A stretch of DNA of 40,565 bases from VMGX01 sp041658885 (lineage in GTDB: Bacteria > Patescibacteriota > Minisyncoccia > Phycocordibacterales > 21-14-all-36-13), in contig JBAZZJ010000006.1 in assembly GCA_041658885.1 (NCBI GenBank), positions 1-40,565 of the forward strand, in the 5' to 3' direction. The notes beneath the pieces were generated by a model. The model was not told the DNA's origin, did not search any database, and saw nothing but the letters and a program-made list of their open reading frames with translations. Below are positions 14,362 to 21,092 of the stretch, in pieces. A program made the position numbers and the translations under genes. The first letter of the stretch is position 1. Every line of letters starts with the position of its first letter.

Positions 14362-15573
14362 ATGAAAAAATTATTCACAAAAAAACAAATAATAAGTGCA
14401 TTTAAAATAACCTTTCTGTCAGCAATTCTGATTGTCGGTTTGAATTATGCAAATGCGGCATGGAGCGGACCAACAGCAACTGCGCCAGATGGAAATACTC
14501 CATCTCCTATAAATATTGGGACATCAAGTCAAATAAAAAATGGGGGACTGGGGGTTAATGCACTTTCTGTTTTTGGGAATGGTTTATTCACAGGAAAAGC
14601 AACAGCTCAAAGATTTTGTTTTGCAAATGGAGTTTGTATATCTTCATGGCCAGAAGCATGTGCCATAACTCAAGCTTCACAACCGGTAGTTCCAACCGTT
14701 ACCTTAATTGCAAACCCAACTTCAGTTGAGTACAACGGTCAGTCAACTCTCACATGGTCATCAACAAATACAATAAGTTGTTCTGCAAACTGGACTTCGT
14801 TAACTGCTACAGGTGGAAGTCAACTAAAATCAAACTTAACTTCAACAACAACTTATACAATTACATGCACAGGAGCAGGTGGTTCCGCCCAAGGTAGCAC
14901 TACTGTTACTGTTGGTTCTGCTCCACCTCCACCTCCACCAGCTTGCACAAAACAACAATGGTGTCGTGATACAGACGGCGATGGATACACTGCAAGTTCA
15001 TCTGTTTGGGAATGTAATCAACCAAGTGGGTATAGCAGTTGTAGTAGCGCTATAGATTGTAATGACAATAACTCAAATGTCTGGAGAACTGTAAACGGTT
15101 ATGTAGATATGGACAAAGACGGATATGGGACAGGTCAACTTAAAACATGTGTTGGAAATAATTATTCTTATGTCTCGGGCAATACAGATTGTAATGATAC
15201 AGATGTGCGGGTTAATCCAGGTGCAACATGGGGGATTCCTGCGGGTAATGATGGTTCGTGGGATCTAAATTGTAATGGTGTTATAGAGAAAAAATGGACG
15301 GACCAGCTTTATGCTATTGGGAATGATTTTAAGTTGTATGATAATTATCCTACATATAAACTTACCAACACACCAACAGGGATAAGTTGTATCTTAGGGT
15401 CTCCAATTACAGGTTTGTATGCAACGAGTTATACGATGACAGATTTATCTTCTTATGCCTGTGGCCAAGCTATTTCCCCATCTTCTGTTACTTCAACACA
15501 AATATTTGTTGATTCATCTTGTTCAAACAGGTTTTATACACGAGGTAACATATATGAAATGCCTTGCAAATAG
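14362..15573 (+). CDS. Secreted protein with MopE-like Cys/Asp metal-binding motifs
   Basis: 403 residues. Signal peptide at 1-33 (hydrophobic ITFLSAILIVGLNY, then ANA before AWS). Residues 34-100 form a domain shared with the next gene (SQIKNGGLGVNALSVFG). About 110-185 is an Ig-like domain (NPTSVEYNGQSTLTWSS) followed by a Pro-rich hinge. About 195-290 holds repeated DTDGDGY / DCNDN / DMDKDGYG / DCNDTD motifs with paired Cys, like the MopE/thrombospondin-type putative metal-binding repeats, which usually bind calcium or copper. The last 100 residues are Cys-containing and unassigned. It is probably exported and structural or adhesive. The start is supported by the complete signal peptide. 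Confidence 0.82.
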   Translation: MKKLFTKKQIISAFKITFLSAILIVGLNYANAAWSGPTATAPDGNTPSPINIGTSSQIKNGGLGVNALSVFGNGLFTGKATAQRFCFANGVCISSWPEACAITQASQPVVPTVTLIANPTSVEYNGQSTLTWSSTNTISCSANWTSLTATGGSQLKSNLTSTTTYTITCTGAGGSAQGSTTVTVGSAPPPPPPACTKQQWCRDTDGDGYTASSSVWECNQPSGYSSCSSAIDCNDNNSNVWRTVNGYVDMDKDGYGTGQLKTCVGNNYSYVSGNTDCNDTDVRVNPGATWGIPAGNDGSWDLNCNGVIEKKWTDQLYAIGNDFKLYDNYPTYKLTNTPTGISCILGSPITGLYATSYTMTDLSSYACGQAISPSSVTSTQIFVDSSCSNRFYTRGNIYEMPCK

Positions 15574-15608
15574 TATTATTTTGAGGATTAAATTTAGAGA
15601 ATAAATAA

Positions 15609-15911
15609 ATGAAATTATTCACAAAAAATCAAATCATAAACGCGATTAAAATAACTGTTTTATCAGCAATTTTGATTGTCGGTTTGAATTATGCAAATGC
15701 TGCGTGGAGTGGTCCAACAGCAAATCCGCCAAGCGCAGGTATTTCTGCTCCAATAAATGTAAGTTCTGTGAATCAAGTTAAAAACGGGAGCCTCGGAGTT
15801 AATACACTTTCTGTTTTTGGTGATGGGCTGATTAATAGGGATATGACGGCAACGGAGTTTTGTCTTGGTAATAATTGTATTACCTCATGGTCACAAATTC
15901 CAACGAAATAA
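15609..15911 (+). CDS. Short secreted paralogue of the N-terminal domain of the preceding gene
   Basis: 100 residues. The first 95 align with residues 1-100 of the protein at 14362, including the signal peptide (LSAILIVGLNYANA) and NG-LGVN-LSVFG. It stops where the preceding protein continues into its Ig-like domain. It has two Cys (FCLGNNCI). This could be a complete one-domain protein or the remnant of a longer one. The intact signal peptide and the terminator right after it argue for a real gene. Confidence 0.75.
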   Translation: MKLFTKNQIINAIKITVLSAILIVGLNYANAAWSGPTANPPSAGISAPINVSSVNQVKNGSLGVNTLSVFGDGLINRDMTATEFCLGNNCITSWSQIPTK

Positions 15912-15927
15912 TTTTATATTTACAAAA

Positions 15928-15966
15928 TAATCCCTCCTTGTCTTTAAAAAACAGGGAGGGATTTTA
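15928..15966 (+). terminator. Terminator after the secreted-protein cluster
   Basis: AATCCCTCC-TTGT pairs with ACAG-GGAGGGATT (one G:U pair) around an A-rich loop and is followed by TTTATT. Confidence 0.75.
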
Positions 15967-15999
15967 TTCACTACTTTACAGAAAAATTTTTATGGATTT

Positions 16000-16109
16000 G
16001 GTATAATTAAAATCATAAAATCACCAAAACATAAAATCATAAAATCATAAAATCAAAATCTTTCTCATCCCGTTCTTATGTTTTAGTGTTTTAGTGTTTT
16101 TATGAACTT
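16000..16109 (+). promoter_or_regulatory. Extended -10 promoter and inverted low-complexity leader of pilB
   Basis: TG-G-TATAAT (-10 at 16002-16007) is followed by about 40 bases of degenerate CATAAAATCA repeats and then, before the ATG, by the complementary type TTATGTTTTAGTGTTTTAG. The two halves could pair into a long AU-rich stem enclosing the ribosome entry region. Confidence 0.5.
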
Positions 16110-17861
16110 ATGCACATAGCAGAAGAAAAATTAAAAGAATTTATTTTGGATTCGGGTCTAGTTTCTAAAAAAGACCTCGAAGACGCACAAAAGGAAGCTC
16201 TTAAAAAAGGCAAGAGTACTGGGGAAACGCTTGTCAACAAGAGTCTAATACACGAAGATGACCTAAGAAGGATTCATGCACATGTTTTAGGAATTCCGTT
16301 TGTAAGCTTAAAAAATAAAAAGATTGATTTCGGGACTCTTCTAATGATTCCTGAACCAATAGCCAGAAATCACAATATTGTTGCTTTTGGAAAAGACAAA
16401 GATAATTTGGAAGTTGCAATGTTAGATGTTGAAGATTTGGCGGCAATAGATTTCGTTAAGAAAAAAGTTGGGTTGAAAATACTCTCAAGACTCACGGATA
16501 GTGAATCAATAAAAAGTGCCCTTCTTCAGTATCAGAAGACCCTTAAAGCTGAATTTGGAGATATTATACAAAAAGAAGGCGCGAACATAAAAAGCATAAA
16601 AGACGGAGAGGAAGAAATTTCTGAAAAAGTTCTTAAAAAAATGGCAGAGGATCTCCCCGTTATAAGAATTGTTGATACTCTTTTGAAGCACGCGATTCTT
16701 CAAGGTGCCTCTGATATTCATGTGGAGCCGATGGAAAAAGATTTATTAGTCAGATATAGAATTGATGGAATATTAAGAGATGCAATGATATTACCAAAAA
16801 ACGCGGGGCCAAGTATTTCTGCGAGAATAAAAGTTTTGTCCAATTTGAAATTAGACGAAAAAAGATTGCCACAAGACGGCAGATTTAAAGTTGAAATGGA
16901 GGGCCAGAAAGTTTCTTTGAGGGTCTCTGTCTTGCCAATATATTTTGGAGAGAAGGTTGTAATGAGATTATTGAGAGAGGGAGCGTCTGGCTTTACTCTT
17001 GAGGGTCTAGGTTTCCACGGAGAAGGTCTTGAAAGAATTTATAATGCGACAAAACAAACAACGGGAATGATTTTAACGACCGGGCCAACCGGGTGTGGAA
17101 AAACCACGACTCTTTATACGATTTTAGATATATTAAACACACCGGAAGTAAATATTTCAACAATTGAAGATCCTATTGAATATCAAATGCCGAGGGTAAA
17201 CCAAACACAAGTAAAGACAGACATAGGATTTACTTTTGGTAATGGGCTTCGTTCTCTTGTAAGACAAGACCCAGACATAATAATGGTTGGTGAAATAAGA
17301 GACACAGAAACTGCATCTCTGGCAGTTAACGCTTCTTTGACTGGGCACTTGGTGTTGTCTACCCTGCATACGAACTCTGCTGCCGGAGCAATGCCGAGAT
17401 TAATTGATATGAAGATAGAGCCGTTTTTAATTGTGTCCACAATAAAGGTTATTGTAGGGCAAAGATTAGTAAGAAAATTAGATTCAAAAAAAGAAAAATA
17501 TTTTTTGACTAATGCAGAAATGAAATCCTTGGGTGCTTCAATAGATTTAGACAGAGTTTTTAAGCTTTTAAAAGAGGAAAATGTAATTTCAAAAGATGTT
17601 TCAGATTTTCAGGAAATTCCATTTTATAGACCAAAACAGTCATCAGAAAACGAAGATGGATACAAAGGTAGAATAGGTATTCATGAGGTCTTAAAAATGT
17701 CGCCGATTATAAAAGATTTGATAATTGAGAATTCTGATAGTGCAAAAATTGAAGAGCAGGCAAAAAAGGAAGGAATGATGACAATGATAGAGGATGGAAT
17801 ATTTAAAGCAGCCCAGGGAATCACTAGCATAGAGGAAATATTGAGAGTGATATCGGAATAA
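16110..17861 (+). CDS. pilB: Type IV pilus/type II secretion assembly ATPase
   Basis: 583 residues, typical for PilB/GspE. These cytoplasmic hexameric ATPases power pilin polymerisation. The N-terminal region (about 1-140) is the PilB/GspE N-terminal domain, and the catalytic domain follows. The SDIHVEP motif is at 201-207, Walker A GPTGCGKTT at 325-333, the Asp box near 348, and Walker B (PDIIMVGEIRDTETA) near 390. The four-Cys zinc motif usual near residue 450 is absent; the corresponding segment (RKLDSKKEKYFLTNAE) has no Cys. pilC and pseudopilin genes follow. No pilT, pilM-O or prepilin peptidase gene is in the window. Confidence 0.93.
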   Translation: MHIAEEKLKEFILDSGLVSKKDLEDAQKEALKKGKSTGETLVNKSLIHEDDLRRIHAHVLGIPFVSLKNKKIDFGTLLMIPEPIARNHNIVAFGKDKDNLEVAMLDVEDLAAIDFVKKKVGLKILSRLTDSESIKSALLQYQKTLKAEFGDIIQKEGANIKSIKDGEEEISEKVLKKMAEDLPVIRIVDTLLKHAILQGASDIHVEPMEKDLLVRYRIDGILRDAMILPKNAGPSISARIKVLSNLKLDEKRLPQDGRFKVEMEGQKVSLRVSVLPIYFGEKVVMRLLREGASGFTLEGLGFHGEGLERIYNATKQTTGMILTTGPTGCGKTTTLYTILDILNTPEVNISTIEDPIEYQMPRVNQTQVKTDIGFTFGNGLRSLVRQDPDIIMVGEIRDTETASLAVNASLTGHLVLSTLHTNSAAGAMPRLIDMKIEPFLIVSTIKVIVGQRLVRKLDSKKEKYFLTNAEMKSLGASIDLDRVFKLLKEENVISKDVSDFQEIPFYRPKQSSENEDGYKGRIGIHEVLKMSPIIKDLIIENSDSAKIEEQAKKEGMMTMIEDGIFKAAQGITSIEEILRVISE

Positions 17862-17957
17862 CAAAATACAAAAACACGAAATCATAAAATCACTAAATAT
17901 CAAAATGTTTATAACGAGCGATTAATTGTTTTTATGTTTTAGTGATTTCATGATTTT
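17862..17957 (+). promoter_or_regulatory. Inverted low-complexity repeat between pilB and pilC
   Basis: The left half contains CATAAAATCACTAAA and the right half TTTTAGTGATTTCATGATTTT, ending in the pilC ATG. The halves are complementary over about 25 bases, an arrangement like the pilB leader. Confidence 0.45.
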
Positions 17958-19172
17958 ATGCGTTTTAAATTTAAAGCTATAAAAAAAGATGGAGAGATTT
18001 ATGAAGAAGTCTTAGAAGCAAAAGACAAGTTTGATTTGTTTACTCAATTAAAAAACGAAGAAGCAACTCTAATCTCAAGTGAAGAATTAAGAGATAAAAA
18101 TTTTTCTTCATATAAAAAACTATTTAGTTTTCTTGAAAAAATAAAAACAGACGAAAAAATAATGTTTGCCAGAAATCTTGGGGCAATGATAAAGGCGGGG
18201 CTTTCTTTGGCAAGAGCGATTTCTGTTATAAATAGACAGACAAAAAATTTAAAAATGAAAAAAATTCTAGAAAGTATAGAAAAAGACCTTAAAGAAGGAA
18301 ATACTTTTGGAAGTGCCATTTCAAAATTTCCAGATGTTTTTTCTCAACTTTTTGTTTCAATGGTTGGTGCAGGTGAAGAAAGTGGAGATTTGTCCGGTTC
18401 TTTAAAAACCATTGCTGGACAAATGGAAAGGTCAAATAATCTAAGAAAAAAAATAAAAGGGGCGATGATATACCCAACAATAATTATTATTGTAATGATA
18501 ATAATAGGAATATTAATGCTCATTTTTGTTGTTCCAACCCTCACATCAACATTTGAGGAGCTTGGTGTTGATTTGCCTTTTAGTACTCAAATAATTATTG
18601 GCATAAGTAAAATGTTTAAAGAAAATACCATATTATTACTTTCAATCTTTATTCTCATATTTGGCGGAGGATATCTTTATTTTAGGACACCGAAAGGAAA
18701 ACGCTTTTTTGATTTTATTATTCTTAGAACCCCGATGATTAAAACTTTGGTAAAAGAAATAAATTCTGCAAGAACAACAAGCACTTTCTCTTCTTTACTT
18801 TCGTCGGGCGTAGATGTAGTAAAATCTTTGGAAATAACGAAAAGCGTTCTTCAGAATTCGTTTTATAAGGAAGTTATAGACTTAGCAAAAAAATCTATCC
18901 AAAAAGGAGCACCAATATCACAGATTTTTAGAGACAATGAAAATTTATATCCTGCTTTTGTTGGAGAAATGGTTTCTGTTGGAGAAGAGACTGGGCAATT
19001 GCCAGATTTATTAATGCAAGTTGCAACTTTTTATGAAGAGGAAGTGGAAAGAAAAACAAAAAATATATCTACTATAATTGAACCTCTTTTAATGGTGGTA
19101 GTTGGTGTAGCACTTGGTTTTTTTGCCGTATCAATGATTACTCCTATGTATTCTTTAACAAACAGCATATAG
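17958..19172 (+). CDS. pilC: Type IV pilus/type II secretion inner-membrane platform protein
   Basis: 404 residues, the normal PilC/GspF length. The platform protein couples the PilB motor to the pilin subunits in the membrane. It has two T2SSF domains (about 70-190 and 270-395), each with the characteristic G-EE-G signature: GAGEESGDLSGSL near 138-150 and SVGEETGQLPDLL near 335-347. Transmembrane segments lie at about 172-195, 223-240 and 378-400. The next gene starts four bases after the stop, so pilC and the pseudopilins are one transcription unit. Confidence 0.94.
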   Translation: MRFKFKAIKKDGEIYEEVLEAKDKFDLFTQLKNEEATLISSEELRDKNFSSYKKLFSFLEKIKTDEKIMFARNLGAMIKAGLSLARAISVINRQTKNLKMKKILESIEKDLKEGNTFGSAISKFPDVFSQLFVSMVGAGEESGDLSGSLKTIAGQMERSNNLRKKIKGAMIYPTIIIIVMIIIGILMLIFVVPTLTSTFEELGVDLPFSTQIIIGISKMFKENTILLLSIFILIFGGGYLYFRTPKGKRFFDFIILRTPMIKTLVKEINSARTTSTFSSLLSSGVDVVKSLEITKSVLQNSFYKEVIDLAKKSIQKGAPISQIFRDNENLYPAFVGEMVSVGEETGQLPDLLMQVATFYEEEVERKTKNISTIIEPLLMVVVGVALGFFAVSMITPMYSLTNSI

Positions 19173-19176
19173 TTTT

Positions 19177-19635
19177 ATGTACAAAAAAAATGGGATGTCA
19201 TTAATAGAGATAATTTTATCAATTGCAATTGTAATTGTTATTTTGTTAATAACAATAAATTTATTTTCCAACTACAACGAAAAACAAGTTTTGGATAATT
19301 CTACTGAAAAAGTTCTGTCTTTATTAAAAGAAGCAAGAAGTTTAACACTCTCATCAATGGCTGATAGTTTTTACGGAGTCCATATGGAACAGGGGTTTGT
19401 GACCTTATTTAAGGGGGGTGTTTATGTTCAAAATAACCCAGAAAATAAAGTAAATAAAATAGACGAAAAAACGAAAATTTCTTTAATAAGTTTAAATGGA
19501 GGTGGAAGTGATGTAGTTTTTCAAAAATTAACAGGGAAAACTAATCAATATGGAACAATTAACATATCTCTTTTTGACCTATCAAAAACGAAAGTTTTGC
19601 AAATAAATCAAACAGGATTAATTGAAAAAAATTAA
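19177..19635 (+). CDS. Type IV pseudopilin (GspH-like)
   Basis: 152 residues. The class III prepilin leader is short, MYKKNG with cleavage before MSLIE, then the hydrophobic helix EIILSIAIVIVILLITINLF with Glu at position 5 of the mature protein, as prepilin peptidase substrates need. The rest is a small beta-rich head with no Cys. It follows pilC by four bases. It is probably a minor pilin/pseudopilin of the same machine. The next gene is separated by a 112-bp inserted element. Confidence 0.88.
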   Translation: MYKKNGMSLIEIILSIAIVIVILLITINLFSNYNEKQVLDNSTEKVLSLLKEARSLTLSSMADSFYGVHMEQGFVTLFKGGVYVQNNPENKVNKIDEKTKISLISLNGGGSDVVFQKLTGKTNQYGTINISLFDLSKTKVLQINQTGLIEKN

Positions 19636-19860
19636 CCCCCCACTTTTGCAATTGTTGGTGAAAATTAAAACAACCCCATTAGAAGTTCATCAAGATTAAA
19701 TACTTATTTAGAATATTGTGAGAGAATTCGCCTAACGGCTTAATTACTTAATTAAATTGATTTCAATATTAAACTTCTAACGGGGCAAGTAAAACGATAA
19801 AAATTTTTAAAAAATTCAAATAAGATGAAAAGATTTAATATAAAAAAAGTGGGGGGTAAA
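19636..19860. repeat. Inverted repeat around the start of the PilV-like gene
   Basis: CCCCCCACTTTT (just after the preceding stop) is complementary to AAAAGTGGGGGG inside codons 7-11 of the next gene. The same pair recurs at 20325-20416. Here a MITE-like element lies within the loop. Confidence 0.6.
19674..19785. mobile_element. MITE-like inverted-repeat element (112 bp) in the pseudopilin operon
   Basis: Ends CCCCATTAGAAGTT and AACTTCTAACGGGG. The interior matches the reverse complement of 9871-9981. CAA stands on both sides. The next intergenic gap of the operon (20323-20391) is similar but lacks the element, and so looks like an empty site. Confidence 0.75.
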
Positions 19861-20322
19861 AAGGGATCCAGTTTAGTTGAAATGTTGGTTGGTTTATCAG
19901 TACTAATTTTCGTAGTATTGGGTTTTGTTGTTTCTTTTAATTATTTTGTAAAAAATTCTATTTTAGGAACAAAAAACGTACAAGCATATTTTCTAGCGGA
20001 GGAAGGACTGGAGGCAATAAAATCAATGAGAAATAGTAGCTGGACGACAAACATTAATTCACTTGTTTCGGGGCAGGAATATCATCTTTATTTTAACGGT
20101 AGCAATTGGCAAAGTACGGCGACGCAATCAAAAATAGATAATGTTTTTACAAGAAAGTTTGTTATAGAGAATGTATACAGGGGTGTAAATGGCGATATTT
20201 CTTCTTCTGGGGTCTTAGACCCAGGATCTAAAAAGGCCAATGTTTCAGTTTCATATAATGTAAACAATTCTGTCATAACAAAAAATCTTTCAATGATCAT
20301 TACAAACATTTTTGGGAATTAA
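19825..20322 (+). CDS. Type IV pseudopilin (PilV-like)
   Basis: 165 residues. The leader MKRFNIKKVGGKKG precedes the cleavage site at G/SSLVE, and the hydrophobic helix MLVGLSVLIFVVLGFVVSF follows with Glu5. The segment AYFLAEEGLEAIKSMRN at about 54-70 is the usual post-helix signature of PilV-type minor pilins. The C-terminal head is beta-rich without Cys. The 5' end (about -25 to +40) is nearly a duplicate of the 5' end of the next gene, including a GTGGGGG word complementary to a sequence after the preceding gene. Confidence 0.88.
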   Translation: MKRFNIKKVGGKKGSSLVEMLVGLSVLIFVVLGFVVSFNYFVKNSILGTKNVQAYFLAEEGLEAIKSMRNSSWTTNINSLVSGQEYHLYFNGSNWQSTATQSKIDNVFTRKFVIENVYRGVNGDISSSGVLDPGSKKANVSVSYNVNNSVITKNLSMIITNIFGN

Positions 20323-20324
20323 TC

Positions 20325-20416
20325 CCCCACTTTTGCAAATGTTGGTTGGGATTAAAGCAATAAACAAAAATTTTTTAAAAATTTAAACAAGATGAGAAAG
20401 TTAAATATAAAAAAAG
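20325..20416. repeat. Perfect 12-bp inverted repeat around the start of the PilW-like gene
   Basis: TCCCCCACTTTT after the preceding stop is exactly complementary to AAAAGTGGGGGA in codons 7-10 of the next gene. The start codon lies in the loop of the possible stem. No element is inserted here. Confidence 0.65.
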
Positions 20417-20910
20417 TGGGGGATAGAAATGGGATTTCACTTTTAGAAACAATTATATACATGGCTATAACCACCATGGTATTAGTTTTTATTGTAAACA
20501 TGATGATGTTTACTTCCACAACTTTTAAAAATTTTAAAATTTCAAGAGATATAAAAAATTCTGCTTCAATATCTGTTAGCAGAATGGTAAATGAAATTAG
20601 AAAAGCAGGTAGTATTGATGATGCCTTAAGTTTGTTTAATAACCCAAACGGCAAACTCGCCTTGAATATTATTGGTGGAGATAGAATGACTTTCTTTCTT
20701 GATTCTGGAATTTTAAAAATAGAGAATAACGGAGTTATAGAGGGAAGTTTAAGCTCGGACAATACTTTTATAAGTAATTTAGTATTTAAAAAAATAAATA
20801 ACACAAAAGGACAAGCTGTTAAAATTGAAATTACGATAAGGGATAAAGAAATTGGTTTTCTAAAATCAGAGAATTTTTATATAACGGCGGTGCTTCAGGG
20901 GTCGTACTAA
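20392..20910 (+). CDS. Type IV pseudopilin (PilW-like)
   Basis: 172 residues. The leader MRKLNIKKVGDRNG precedes the cleavage site G/ISLLE, with a hydrophobic helix TIIYMAITTMVLVFIVNMMMF carrying Glu5. The helical region RDIKNSASISVSRMVNEIRKAG is typical of PilW/GspJ-type minor pilins. The head domain is beta-rich. It ends in QGSY just before a small hairpin (CTAAAAATC / GATTTTTAG) and a further MITE-like element. Confidence 0.86.
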   Translation: MRKLNIKKVGDRNGISLLETIIYMAITTMVLVFIVNMMMFTSTTFKNFKISRDIKNSASISVSRMVNEIRKAGSIDDALSLFNNPNGKLALNIIGGDRMTFFLDSGILKIENNGVIEGSLSSDNTFISNLVFKKINNTKGQAVKIEITIRDKEIGFLKSENFYITAVLQGSY

Positions 20911-20912
20911 CT

Positions 20913-20934
20913 AAAAATCTGAAAGATTTTTAGG
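20913..20934 (+). terminator. Small hairpin after the PilW-like gene
   Basis: CTAAAAATC pairs with GATTTTTAG around TGAAA. No strong T run follows, so termination would be weak. Confidence 0.4.
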
Positions 20935-20939
20935 AAACA

Positions 20940-21071
20940 CCCCATTAGAAGTTCATTCATCAGAGTAAAAACTTTTTTAGAGTATGAAAATGAATTTACC
21001 TAACGGTTTCCATTATTCTTAAATCGTGCTTAGTGTTAAATTTCTAACCTGCCTGCGGTAGGCAGGCGGGG
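20940..21071. mobile_element. MITE-like element with a GC palindrome inserted in its right end
   Basis: The left end CCCCATTAGAAGTT is intact. The right end TTTCTAAC...GGGG is split by 19 bases (21049-21067) forming the palindrome CCTGCCT / AGGCAGG. The element would be 113 bp without the insert, matching its relatives. Confidence 0.7.
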
Positions 21072-21092
21072 CAAGCAAAATCACAAAAAATT

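Noticed and set aside
15609..15911. Truncated pseudogene of the preceding secreted protein
   Set aside because: The signal peptide and domain are complete and a terminator follows directly, so a short real gene is more likely.
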